Source of the DNA: a virus
Strand: one strand, 5' to 3'
Length of the DNA: 40,358 nucleotides
Virus record (IMG/VR): IMGVR_UViG_3300031758_000178
Location: 1-40,358 of that record
In this document: positions 11,707 through 18,880 of the stretch, piece by piece
Position numbering within the stretch: the first letter of the stretch is position 1
Layout: each line of letters begins with the position of its first letter
Translations under genes and position numbers: made by a program
Notes under the pieces: model-generated
Told to the model about the DNA's origin: nothing
Database searches by the model: none
What the model saw: the letters and a program-made list of their open reading frames with translations, nothing else

Positions 11707-11994
11707 ATGAAAATAAATTTCAATCAATGGGAGTGTGAAATCCTTATAAAGAAATACCCACTCAATAATAGAACAGCTATTGAACTAGTAGATGCTGAAG
11801 ATAGTTCACCAGTAGCAGTAGCAACAGTCAACTTCCCCGATGAACCACTCAATAATGATGAAGTCCTAATAAAAGATTACTCAGAAAACGAGGGTATGTA
11901 TCAAGCTCTAGTAGATGCTAAAGTTATATCAGAAGCTATTGAGTTTATACAACGAGGATTTGTTCAGGTACCAAAATGTAAACTCTTAATCTAA
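11707..11994 (+). CDS. Hypothetical protein (95 aa)
   Basis: 95 residues, acidic, beginning MKINFNQWECEIL and containing ALVDAKVISEAIEFIQRGFVQVPKC near the end. It reads as a compact beta-sheet plus helix protein (PVAVATVNFPDEPLNNDEVLIKDY). It follows 11569-11700 by 6 bases. Family not recognised. Confidence 0.62.
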   Translation: MKINFNQWECEILIKKYPLNNRTAIELVDAEDSSPVAVATVNFPDEPLNNDEVLIKDYSENEGMYQALVDAKVISEAIEFIQRGFVQVPKCKLLI

Positions 11995-12127
11995 TCACTC
12001 CAAAAGTAAACGAGATTCGGGTTTACTATCATCCTACCTCTTAGAGTCACGAGTCATCGACCAACAAAAAAAATTAAAATATTTGCCTTTGGCAACGGTT
12101 TATGTAATGGTGGAGTATAGAGAAATT
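11995..12127 (+). other. Non-coding stretch with repeated motif
   Basis: Holds TTTACTATCATCC (12022-12034) after CGAGATTCGGG, then an A-rich tract. I see no ORF and no strong helix until the module at 12128. Confidence 0.4.
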
Positions 12128-12166
12128 AGGGCTATGTAAGTAGCCCTTTTTTTCTTTAAATGGATA
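12128..12166 (+). promoter_or_regulatory. Terminator-promoter module 20
   Basis: AGGGCTA (12128-12134) pairs with TAGCCCT (12141-12147). T7-CTTTAAATGGATA follows. A 13-codon ORF starts at 12179. Confidence 0.62.
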
Positions 12167-12178
12167 AATAAGTAAACT

Positions 12179-12220
12179 ATGAAAATACTAAATTATACAA
12201 TTGTTCCCCTTGAACCATAA
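12179..12220 (+). CDS. Leader-peptide-sized ORF (13 aa)
   Basis: ATG 12179 to TAA 12220, encoding MKILNYTIVPLEP, placed exactly where other genes of the array start and followed by about 230 nt of structured non-coding sequence. It could be a leader peptide, a remnant of a lost gene, or chance. Evidence is positional only. Confidence 0.25.
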   Translation: MKILNYTIVPLEP

Positions 12221-12482
12221 AAAACTCGGGTTTAGGCACACCCCCGATATCTGTAATAAAGGCCTAAGTTATTACGGAATCTCAGTCACATGAGGATAAG
12301 AGCAATAATAGTTGGGGAGTAGCCCAGTTGTTACCTCTTTTATTTATATATTTGTTCACCTCAAAATATTTGGGAGTCTAATGTTAGATGATTCAGTTTT
12401 TAATTTAGGTTTATTACTAAATCATAGAGCGCTCCCAAAACCCCTTGCATAAAGCTCGATAGAAATATCGGGCTTTATTTTT
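12221..12482 (+). ncRNA. Structured RNA or leader ending in a terminator
   Basis: TCGGG 12226-12230 pairs with CCCGA 12243-12247; GTAATAA 12253-12259 with TTATTAC 12269-12275; TTGGGAG 12370-12376 with CTCCCAA 12432-12438, enclosing ATGAT/ATCAT and TTTAG/CTAAA helices; and an 11-bp terminator AAAGCTCGATA 12451-12461 with TATCGGGCTTT 12466-12476. It may be an independent RNA following the mini-ORF. No known riboswitch aptamer is recognised. Confidence 0.45.
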
Positions 12483-12500
12483 TATACTAAACCATCAACT

Positions 12501-12941
12501 ATGAAAAAAATAAATATAGAAATCACTGATAAAGACATAGAGTTACTACTCTTAAATAGTTTAAAAGACTCTCCTAATAAAAAATTAATATCTAAAACCA
12601 TCATCGACCATCTTAGTACTACTGATATGGGAATCGAGTGTGTCTATAAATCTTTTTTAGGTATAAATAGAAAGTTTGATTATAAAATAGGACAAGAAAT
12701 ATGGGTGAAACTAGATATCTTACCTATTTGGAGAATGAATTTAGATAAAATGAAAGAAGAAAAAAGAATTTTTCAAGAACAAATAAGAGCTTCTATTATA
12801 GAAATATTCCCTGTAAATAAAAATTGTTATAGAGTAGAATATGAGTATTTAGATAAAGAAGATAAAGAAGTTAAAGACCAAAGTCAAATTAGTGAATATT
12901 ACGTAAACCCTATTGAAGAGATTACAATAAGTGAAATTTAG
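12501..12941 (+). CDS. Hypothetical protein (146 aa)
   Basis: 146 residues. The N-terminus IEITDKDIELLLLNSLKDS is helical. The C-terminal half looks like an SH3-type or small barrel segment (KIGQEIWVKLDILPIW; then NCYRVEYEYLDKEDKEV; ending YYVNPIEEI). Such barrels in phage proteins often mediate binding, but I do not recognise the family. A strong terminator precedes it, so it starts a new transcript with 12990-13277. Confidence 0.6.
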   Translation: MKKINIEITDKDIELLLLNSLKDSPNKKLISKTIIDHLSTTDMGIECVYKSFLGINRKFDYKIGQEIWVKLDILPIWRMNLDKMKEEKRIFQEQIRASIIEIFPVNKNCYRVEYEYLDKEDKEVKDQSQISEYYVNPIEEITISEI

Positions 12942-12989
12942 TTTAAACTTTCTATGTGTTAAACTTTTTTAATTATATTTGGTGGCAAG

Positions 12990-13277
12990 ATGATCTACCA
13001 GTTACCAAACGGCAAAGTAATACACATTACAATTGAGGAATATCTAGACCTCACTGATCAAGATATTCAATATCTTATGAGTCAAAATGTTGGTAGTTAT
13101 GCTAGTTCTCCTTGGTATAAATCATCTATCAAAAAAAAAGGTAGACCACAAGTTGAAGAAGACCAATCCATAGATTATTCACCCGAATATGATGAGCCCT
13201 TGCATGGTGACTCTTTAGAAGAGGATATTGAAGATGAATATCCGGATATCGCAGACAACATCGAAGAAATAGAATAG
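12990..13277 (+). CDS. Acidic hypothetical protein (95 aa)
   Basis: 95 residues. A folded N-terminus (QLPNGKVIHITIEEYLDLTD) is followed by a short basic patch (KSSIKKKGRPQ) and a very acidic tail (DSLEEDIEDEYPDIADNIEEIE). The acidic tail could mimic DNA or bind a basic partner. Family not recognised. A terminator with internal mismatches lies at 13310-13343. Confidence 0.6.
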   Translation: MIYQLPNGKVIHITIEEYLDLTDQDIQYLMSQNVGSYASSPWYKSSIKKKGRPQVEEDQSIDYSPEYDEPLHGDSLEEDIEDEYPDIADNIEEIE

Positions 13278-13309
13278 TCGCGTTCCTGAAGCGATGACCC
13301 TATGCAAAT

Positions 13310-13343
13310 AGCCTAATCAGAAGAACTACTGGTTGGGCTTTAT
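13310..13343 (+). terminator. Imperfect intrinsic terminator
   Basis: AGCC-AA-CAG pairs with CTG-TT-GGCT with single-base mismatches between blocks, followed by a short T-rich tail. Confidence 0.45.
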
Positions 13344-13383
13344 TAATTCATAGTTCACAATAACCAATTTAAATTCAATTAAA

Positions 13384-13848
13384 ATGAACTCAAAAGTTAG
13401 AGTATCTGCTGACCCAGCAGGCAATGTGATTGTAACCTCAAAGAGCAATCCTGAATACGGATATATCCGTGTAGAACAAGATCGTATGATTATTGATGAG
13501 CGCGGATTTGCGCGTAAGAAAAGAGTTAGCGCTCTGATCCCTGGTACTGTTAAAGACCTTAAAGGTTTTGGATGGACTAATGGTGAACAAGTAGATGGTA
13601 AGATTATAATTAAGGAATCAACAACTCCTTTCAACTCAGAAGATCCTGAGAGAGATTATAAGATTGCAGGTAAAACTGGAATCGTGTGTTGTGTAGATGG
13701 TGAACCTATCTATCGCAAAGCATTCTTTACTTTCGATTTAAGAGCTAGTGATGTTACAGTTGCTCATACTAATTCTGAAGATATCAAAGCAGCTTATGCC
13801 GCTTCTTCAGAAGAAGTAGAAAACTCTTCTTCTAGTTTACAACTATAA
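13384..13848 (+). CDS. Conserved phage protein, beta-rich (154 aa)
   Basis: 154 residues: RVSADPAGNVIVTSKSNPEY then GYIRVEQDRMIIDERGFARK in the first third, TVKDLKGFGWTNGEQVDGKI in the middle, GEPIYRKAFFTFD after it, and a Ser/Glu-rich tail. It reads like a beta-barrel protein that could bind nucleic acid. I have a weak memory of similar proteins in flavobacterial phages without assigned role. It stands alone between two terminators and has high-quality coding sequence, suggesting strong expression. Confidence 0.65.
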   Translation: MNSKVRVSADPAGNVIVTSKSNPEYGYIRVEQDRMIIDERGFARKKRVSALIPGTVKDLKGFGWTNGEQVDGKIIIKESTTPFNSEDPERDYKIAGKTGIVCCVDGEPIYRKAFFTFDLRASDVTVAHTNSEDIKAAYAASSEEVENSSSSLQL

Positions 13849-13870
13849 GATAGCTGAAATAAAAAAGATT

Positions 13871-13910
13871 AGATACAAGGATGTTATTCCTTGTATCTAG
13901 CTTTTTTTTT
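13871..13910 (+). terminator. Strong intrinsic terminator
   Basis: AGATACAAGG (13871-13880) pairs with CCTTGTATCT (13889-13898), 8-nt loop, then a T9 run. Confidence 0.8.
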
Positions 13911-13972
13911 GAAATACCTACAAAGAAAACGAAGAAGAAAATCAATTATAATAATAACGATAATTCTATCAC

Positions 13973-14440
13973 ATGGAAAAAACAAACAACACCATCATTT
14001 CTAAAGGTACCAAGCAACACATTGGAGAAACTAAAGATTTTAATGCTACTCAAAATTTGCTATTTCAAAGAGCTATGTTTGGCTTATCAATCTACAGTGA
14101 AAGTAAGATTAAGAGTATGAACTATATGAAGAGAAAGCGCATCATAAAAGTTCACAAGAAAACTCAACATCTACTTAATATGTGGAAACAAGAACTCTTA
14201 ATTGAGTTAACCAATAACTTTTTTAAGAAATATTTTCATCACTCTCCAATTACAAAAGCTTTATTAGATAATTTTGATTCTCCAGATCCAAATTTTAAAT
14301 GCACTCTTAGTAATAAAAATTTACATCTAAGTAAAAAAGAAATTGCTATGAGACTATGCGCAGAAGGTATATTACCACAAGATTTTTTTAACCCTCACAC
14401 ATTAAAAACTATTAAACATGAAAACAGAATTCTTAGTTAA
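13973..14440 (+). CDS. Basic helical hypothetical protein (155 aa)
   Basis: 155 residues, basic, largely helical (YMKRKRIIKVHKKTQHLLNM in the middle), ending in a segment (LSKKEIAMRLCAEGILPQDF) that resembles a short helix-turn-helix. DNA binding is plausible but unproven. It begins a four- to five-gene run leading to the SF2 helicase. The gene overlaps the start of the next one by 23 bases. Confidence 0.62.
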   Translation: MEKTNNTIISKGTKQHIGETKDFNATQNLLFQRAMFGLSIYSESKIKSMNYMKRKRIIKVHKKTQHLLNMWKQELLIELTNNFFKKYFHHSPITKALLDNFDSPDPNFKCTLSNKNLHLSKKEIAMRLCAEGILPQDFFNPHTLKTIKHENRILS

Positions 14441-14666
14441 TGGCGGTGTATCACTGCTAATAGCACCAGAAAATGAAATGGAGGAGCAACTCCTAAAACA
14501 ATTAGCTAAACAGGAAAATGATATCAATGAGATAAGATCAAGTGTTATCATCCTAAATAAAACATTTAGAAATGGTTTATTTATAGGTAAAAAGTTTACT
14601 CCAATTAACAATGTCCAAGATAAACAGGACAACACATCTGATGAAAGTCAACAAGAAACCGTGTGA
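14418..14666 (+). CDS. Small helical protein (82 aa)
   Basis: 82 residues. KTEFLVNGGVSLLIAPENEM forms a beta start, then EEQLLKQLAKQENDINEIRS is a likely coiled coil. The C-terminal third is polar and disordered. It overlaps the genes on both sides, typical of translationally coupled phage genes. Family not recognised. Confidence 0.6.
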   Translation: MKTEFLVNGGVSLLIAPENEMEEQLLKQLAKQENDINEIRSSVIILNKTFRNGLFIGKKFTPINNVQDKQDNTSDESQQETV

Positions 14667-15054
14667 TGGATGCGGGATCGAGAAGGTGATTTGGAAAAAT
14701 CATCAAAGGAAGCGTTACTGTAAGCAGTGCTGGAGTGCTCATGCTACAAGTCCCCGTACTAAACCAACGGTGAAGCGGAAAGCGCTTCCTTCTCGTTCCC
14801 AAAAAAGAATAAAGCAAGAGGCTGAATACTCAGCTAAAAGAAAAATATTCTTAAGCTCTCACCCTCTCTGTAAAGCAAACCTACCAGGTATCTGTACTAA
14901 CCACTCAACTGATGTGCACCATACAGCTGGGAGAATAGGAGATCTTTACTTAGATGAAACAAACTGGTTAGCTTTATGCAGATCTTGTCATATGTGGATA
15001 GAAACACATCCAAGAGAAGCTAGGGAAATGAAACTATCAAAATCTAAACTTTAA
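14641..15054 (+). CDS. HNH endonuclease-like protein
   Basis: 137 residues from ATG 14641; ATG 14611 would add 10 and enlarge the overlap. Two parts: an N-terminal Cys pair zinc ribbon (CDGCG, then CKQC) and a C-terminal HNH motif with DVHHTAGR, a central Asn-Trp (TNWLALC) and CRSCHMW. It should bind zinc and a metal and nick or cut DNA. In phages, HNH proteins act as homing enzymes, packaging nucleases or repair nickases. No intron surrounds it, and its place in a DNA-metabolism run suggests a phage enzyme rather than a selfish element. Confidence 0.75.
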   Translation: MKVNKKPCDGCGIEKVIWKNHQRKRYCKQCWSAHATSPRTKPTVKRKALPSRSQKRIKQEAEYSAKRKIFLSSHPLCKANLPGICTNHSTDVHHTAGRIGDLYLDETNWLALCRSCHMWIETHPREAREMKLSKSKL

Positions 15055-15078
15055 ATTAATTACTAAAAACTAATTATT

Positions 15079-15303
15079 ATGGGAAGAATGAAAGAAGTAT
15101 TTATGCAGATGCAAGAAGAAGCTCCAGATACTAACCCTGCGGAGTATTTAAAACAATATGCGGAAAAGTTATGTACCACGGAGATACTATGTCCTAATTG
15201 TACAAAGCATATGCTTATAGAAGAATCCGCAATAAATCTTTTCTGCAAAGGTTGTAGAGAACAATTTACAAAAACAGGTAATAATCGAGTTAAATTTAAA
15301 TAA
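15079..15303 (+). CDS. Small zinc-ribbon protein (74 aa)
   Basis: 74 residues. The N-terminal half is helical (EYLKQYAEKLCTTEIL); the C-terminal half is a treble- or ribbon-type zinc site with CPNC (about 39-42) and CKGC (about 57-60). Likely a nucleic-acid or protein-binding zinc module. Next to HNH and another Cys-pair protein. Confidence 0.65.
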   Translation: MGRMKEVFMQMQEEAPDTNPAEYLKQYAEKLCTTEILCPNCTKHMLIEESAINLFCKGCREQFTKTGNNRVKFK

Positions 15304-15308
15304 CAACA

Positions 15309-15677
15309 ATGAACGAGTTAGATAACATCAACCTCTCTTTAAAAAGAAAAACTTGTAAAGCTTGTGCTATATTTATAGAATATGATATGGATATAAGCGA
15401 GGGTGATATCCTTCCTTCGGAGGCCCCTCGCTCCATTAGTTTCTGTGAATCGTGTGCAACTTTTATGAATAGCTATTTCTTAATTATAGGAATCGATAGT
15501 TCAAAAACAACAAATCCAGATAATCCATATAGATCCGGTGATCAATGGGCTATTAGTGTAGAAAGTGCTAAGAATTATTTTACTGAAGAAGAAATAAAAA
15601 GAGGCTTTATTTGGCTATCTTTAGAGAGAGCAAAGGAGATGAAACTCCCAGAAATTAAATCTTATGAAAACAATTAG
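15309..15677 (+). CDS. Cys-pair zinc-binding hypothetical protein (122 aa)
   Basis: 122 residues. CKAC (about 16-19) and CESC (about 46-49) form a possible C4 zinc site. The rest is soluble (GDQWAISVESAKNYFTEEEI). It lies between the zinc-ribbon protein and the SF2 helicase. Family not recognised. Confidence 0.6.
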   Translation: MNELDNINLSLKRKTCKACAIFIEYDMDISEGDILPSEAPRSISFCESCATFMNSYFLIIGIDSSKTTNPDNPYRSGDQWAISVESAKNYFTEEEIKRGFIWLSLERAKEMKLPEIKSYENN

Positions 15678-15721
15678 CAAAACAAAATTCTTCTCTGAAA
15701 TATCTATTTAAAAACATCAAC

Positions 15722-16807
15722 ATGAAAACAAGAGACGAGATACAACATGAAGCATTGCAAACAATATTACCACTTAAAAGAGCTGGTGTAGGAGTATCTA
15801 TGGGAGTTGGTAAAACTCTCATAGGTCTAATGCACATGGATCATAATCATAATCTCGCATCTAAATTCTTAATCGTAGCATCAAAGAAATCTATATTAAA
15901 AGAATGGATACAGGAAGCAAAGAAACATAATCTAGCACACCTGATTCCACACATACACCTTAGTACCTATCTCTCGTTAAGCAAACAAGATCTAGACTAT
16001 GATGTTATTTATTTAGATGAGTGTCACTCTTTATTATTCTCTCACCAACTATGGCTAAATAATTTCAAAGGGAAAATTATTGGATTAACGGGCTCACCAC
16101 CTAGATATGCTTTATCTGAAAAAGGAAAGATGGTGAACAATTACTGTCCAATAGTATATACATATGAAACAGATAACGCTATAGAAGATAAAATCTTGAA
16201 CAACTATGAAATCATAATACACAAGCTAACACTAAACACAGCTAAAACAATGCTAGTGACTAAGAAAAATAATAGCTGGTATGATTCAGAGTTCAACACA
16301 TATCAATATTGGTCTAAGAGAATAGATGATGCTGTACACAAAAAAGAACAACAAATTATGACCGTGATGCGGATGAAAGCGATGATGGAGTTTCCGAGTA
16401 AAGAGTTACTATCATCCAAGCTTCTATCCAACACCACCAACAAGTGTATATTATTTGCAAACACACAAGAGCAAGCCGATCGTCTATGTAAACATAGCTA
16501 TCACAGTAAAAATCCAGACTCCGAACAAAATCTATTAGATTTCAAAGATGGTAAGATTACTAAGCTAAGCGCTGTATTACAACTAAACGAAGGTGTAAAC
16601 ATCCCCAATCTCAAAGAAGGTATTATTCTCCACGCTTATGGCAACGAGAGAAAAGCTTCCCAGAGAATTGGAAGATTATTAAGATTAAATCCTGATGATA
16701 CCGCTACTATACATATCCTATGTTATATGGGCACTGTTGATGAGAAGTGGGTATTTTCAGCTTTAGAAGGATTTGATAAAACAAAGATTAAAATTGTAGA
16801 ACACTAA
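15722..16807 (+). CDS. SF2 DNA/RNA helicase (DECH box)
   Basis: 361 residues. Walker A is SMGVGKT (about 26-32), the Walker B/DExH box is DECH (99-102), motif III-like LTGSPPR about 121-127, and motif VI QRIGRLLR (314-321). This is a compact two-RecA-domain superfamily 2 translocase without extra domains. Similar enzymes accompany replication genes in crAss-like and other large phages, where they may unwind branched DNA, remodel forks or act on RNA. It ends the 13973-16807 run; a long hairpin follows directly. TTACTATCATCC occurs inside the gene at 16406-16417. Confidence 0.9.
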   Translation: MKTRDEIQHEALQTILPLKRAGVGVSMGVGKTLIGLMHMDHNHNLASKFLIVASKKSILKEWIQEAKKHNLAHLIPHIHLSTYLSLSKQDLDYDVIYLDECHSLLFSHQLWLNNFKGKIIGLTGSPPRYALSEKGKMVNNYCPIVYTYETDNAIEDKILNNYEIIIHKLTLNTAKTMLVTKKNNSWYDSEFNTYQYWSKRIDDAVHKKEQQIMTVMRMKAMMEFPSKELLSSKLLSNTTNKCILFANTQEQADRLCKHSYHSKNPDSEQNLLDFKDGKITKLSAVLQLNEGVNIPNLKEGIILHAYGNERKASQRIGRLLRLNPDDTATIHILCYMGTVDEKWVFSALEGFDKTKIKIVEH

Positions 16808-16880
16808 AATAGAAAGACACAAACACTTTAAAACCGGGTATTATAATACAATAAATAAATCCCGGTAAAGTGTTTCTATT
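16808..16880 (+). other. Long three-segment hairpin
   Basis: AATAGAA pairs with TTCTATT, AACACTTT (16822-16829) with AAAGTGTT (16867-16874), and ACCGGG (16833-16838) with CCCGGT (16861-16866): 21 pairs with one large asymmetric bulge. It begins at the helicase stop. There is no T-run, so it may be a processing signal or a weak two-way terminator. Confidence 0.55.
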
Positions 16881-16907
16881 TTAGATAACATTATAATTTA
16901 TTTAACT

Positions 16908-17198
16908 ATGCTAAAATTAATATTATTTCCTGAAGTAGAAATAGAAGAAGAAACTGTAGAAGTTCTAGGAATAAATGATGAAAAAACATTGCTACTTATA
17001 AACGATGAGTATAATAGTTTTGATCATGTTATAGATTGTTTAATAAAATATTGTAAACATAGTTTAGAACAAGCAGAACAATGTGCCATACTCACTCATT
17101 ACAAAGGAAAATGTGAGATTAAAAGAGGAACCATAAGTCAATTGCAAGATGTATATTTTGCTCTATTAGATTGCGGTTTATCTGTAAAAATGATCTAA
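16908..17198 (+). CDS. Acidic hypothetical protein (96 aa)
   Basis: 96 residues, with two predicted helices and repeated hydrophobic strands (VEVLGINDEKTLLLINDEYN, then GTISQLQDVYFALLDCGLSV). The DEYNSF...HC.KH...A..A...TH pattern resembles ClpS, the N-end-rule adaptor (core: N-D-[DE]-x-[TN] loop, later H-x2-G). Here NDEYNSFDHVIDCLIKYC and THYKGKCEIKRG fit its layout and its roughly 80-100 residue length. ClpS delivers substrates to ClpA/ClpC. I consider a ClpS-like adaptor likely, by motif recognition only. Confidence 0.6.
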   Translation: MLKLILFPEVEIEEETVEVLGINDEKTLLLINDEYNSFDHVIDCLIKYCKHSLEQAEQCAILTHYKGKCEIKRGTISQLQDVYFALLDCGLSVKMI

Positions 17199-17203
17199 TT
17201 ATT

Positions 17204-17383
17204 ATGATAAAAAATAAAAAAAAGAGTACCACTAAGAAAAAAAAATCTTATATTAGTGCCTCGAAAAAAAAAGTCAATGAAAATTGTATACATCAATTTA
17301 CCATAATAAAAAGATCCGGAAAAAGAACTGGAATATCCACTTGGAAATGTTTATTTTGCAATAAAAAGATAAAATCTAATTAA
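17204..17383 (+). CDS. Small basic zinc-ribbon protein (59 aa)
   Basis: 59 residues from ATG 17204; the longer frame begins at a TTG inside the previous gene. The first half is almost all Lys/Ser/Thr (KNKKKSTTKKKKSYISASKK). The second half has a Cys-His pair and CLFC. A nucleic-acid-binding zinc module is likely. It is separated by 5 bases from the ClpS-like gene and 1 base from the next. Confidence 0.55.
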   Translation: MIKNKKKSTTKKKKSYISASKKKVNENCIHQFTIIKRSGKRTGISTWKCLFCNKKIKSN

Positions 17384-17384
17384 A

Positions 17385-17669
17385 ATGGCTACTACAAGTT
17401 TAAAAGTAAAAAAAGATAATCAAGTATTTAATTTACAATTTTTCACTATGCCTACAGAAAAAGGATTAATCATTGATCTAGGTGTATATGATAATGATTG
17501 GCAATTAATAAAAAATCTTGGAAAAAGTTTTGAAATTAAAACAGAAGAAGAGTATCATAAACAATTAAGATTTGAATCAGAACAACGTGGTGAATTGGAA
17601 AAATCTATGTGTACTAATCCAGAATGGAATCCTAATTATTTTGAAACAGTAAAAGATGAAACCATTTGA
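17385..17669 (+). CDS. Hypothetical protein (94 aa)
   Basis: 94 residues, beta-rich first half (LKVKKDNQVFNLQFFTM; LIIDLGVYDNDWQLIKNLGK), helical second half. Overlaps the start of the next gene by 14 bases, suggesting translational coupling. Family not recognised. Confidence 0.6.
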   Translation: MATTSLKVKKDNQVFNLQFFTMPTEKGLIIDLGVYDNDWQLIKNLGKSFEIKTEEEYHKQLRFESEQRGELEKSMCTNPEWNPNYFETVKDETI

Positions 17670-17967
17670 AGTACTTTGTATAGATGATGCTAATAGACCC
17701 GATGGTATTCCAACCTCCAAATGGATTACCAAAGGTCATCAGTATACAGTAATAGAAGTTAGTAAAATGCGTATGCAAGGAAATCTTTTAGGTTATAAAT
17801 TAGCAGAAATAGATCTTGATTCTTGTTTCCCTTATCAATATTTTGCTGCAAATAGATTTGGTATTATTGTAGATCAATTTGTAGAAGATGCTTGGGTAGA
17901 AGAGAAATTAGAAAAAATAATGAGAGAAGCTGAAAAAGAAGCAGTAGAATTCCCAGAAGCAGTATAA
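17656..17967 (+). CDS. Hypothetical protein (103 aa)
   Basis: 103 residues. The opening (VLCIDDANRPDGIPTSKWIT then KGHQYTVIEVSKM) resembles small SH3-like phage proteins that begin with a Cys-Ile-Asp strand and a KGxxYTV turn, common in Bacteroidota phages. The acidic C-terminal helix is rich in Glu. Exact role unknown. Confidence 0.6.
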   Translation: MKPFEVLCIDDANRPDGIPTSKWITKGHQYTVIEVSKMRMQGNLLGYKLAEIDLDSCFPYQYFAANRFGIIVDQFVEDAWVEEKLEKIMREAEKEAVEFPEAV

Positions 17968-17984
17968 ATAATAATTAAAATATC

Positions 17985-18455
17985 ATGACACCATGTACTC
18001 GTATGTCTTTGACATTGCGTAAAAAAATTTATCGCTATTGTATCAAAGAAAATAGAACAATATTACATACAGCAAGGTTGCTTCAATTACCATCTGAAGT
18101 AGTAAGAGATGTTATCTATATTGTATTTTCAGATTATACCGAAAGGATAAAAGTAATGCCGGCTACTGATAAATATAATCAACCAAAAGCAAAACTTAAA
18201 TCTAAGTTTACAGGATATTATACTGAATTAACAGAAGATGATTTAGAAAAGTTTTGTAATGATGGTGTAATAAAAAAATTAGATTATTCATTAAAAGATA
18301 TTGAAAGAGAAAGGTTCTATCAACACACTGAATCTAGATCTTATAAAGAAAGATTAATTCAAAAGATAGAATCAAATAATACATTCAAATCAATTGATGA
18401 ACAACTAATCTATATTAGAAAATTAAATAAAATTAAATATGAAAAAAAGATATAG
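17985..18455 (+). CDS. Basic hypothetical protein, possible HTH (156 aa)
   Basis: 156 residues, basic. RYCIKENRTILHTARLLQLP at about 16-35 has the spacing of a helix-turn-helix of the resolvase or sigma type, followed by SEVVRDVI. The rest is polar and helical. A DNA-binding or transcription-modulating role is plausible; family not recognised. The next tiny ORF starts inside its last codons. Confidence 0.55.
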   Translation: MTPCTRMSLTLRKKIYRYCIKENRTILHTARLLQLPSEVVRDVIYIVFSDYTERIKVMPATDKYNQPKAKLKSKFTGYYTELTEDDLEKFCNDGVIKKLDYSLKDIERERFYQHTESRSYKERLIQKIESNNTFKSIDEQLIYIRKLNKIKYEKKI

Positions 18456-18528
18456 TAATCGTAGCACTATTGCATTACTTATAGCTTGTATGAGCTTAAT
18501 CATATCAATTCTTGCTTTACTAAAATAA
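18439..18528 (+). CDS. Very small single-span membrane peptide (29 aa)
   Basis: ATG 18439 overlaps the end of the previous gene. 29 residues: a basic N-terminus (MKKRYSNRS), then one hydrophobic span (TIALLIACMSLIISILALLK). N-basic with a single transmembrane helix is typical of tiny phage membrane peptides, including some holin or toxin-like ones. Directly before the lipoprotein and the glucosaminidase, a lysis role is possible. Confidence 0.45.
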   Translation: MKKRYSNRSTIALLIACMSLIISILALLK

Positions 18529-18548
18529 ATAAATAAATAAAAAACAAC

Positions 18549-18869
18549 ATGAAAAAAACAACTTTAACTATTGCAGCATTAGCTTTATTAATTTTCTCTT
18601 GTTCTCCTAAAGAAGAACAACCAACCGAAACAAAAGAGGAAAAAGAATCTAGAGAAAAAATCCAAAGATTAAGAAAAAGCTCTGACTCACTTAATAGATT
18701 AGCAGACTCTACTCATGAAGCACGTGTTCATCTAGAAGAATTTTATGATCGCGCAATTAGATTTACAGAAGCAGGATTAAGTGAGAAACAAGCAATCCAA
18801 AAGGTGGCTGAAACTGATTCAGTAGGTTATGCTTTATATCTAATTAATGAAGAAAGAAGAAATAAATAA
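18549..18869 (+). CDS. Lipoprotein with surface-export-type signal
   Basis: 106 residues. The signal peptide has a Lys-Lys start, a hydrophobic core and the lipobox LIFSC with Cys18 as the acylation site. The residues after Cys (S-P-K-E-E) fit the Lys-acidic-acidic lipoprotein export signal described in Bacteroidota, so it could reach the cell surface. The mature part is charged and helical (about 25-60, coiled-coil-like). Options: an outer-membrane spanin, given the membrane peptide and hydrolase next to it, or a superinfection-exclusion lipoprotein. Confidence 0.65.
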   Translation: MKKTTLTIAALALLIFSCSPKEEQPTETKEEKESREKIQRLRKSSDSLNRLADSTHEARVHLEEFYDRAIRFTEAGLSEKQAIQKVAETDSVGYALYLINEERRNK

Positions 18870-18880
18870 ACTAATAGCTT

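Noticed and set aside
14611-15054. HNH gene as a homing endonuclease with intron
   Set aside because: No intron or split gene next to it; flanking genes are intact and coupled.
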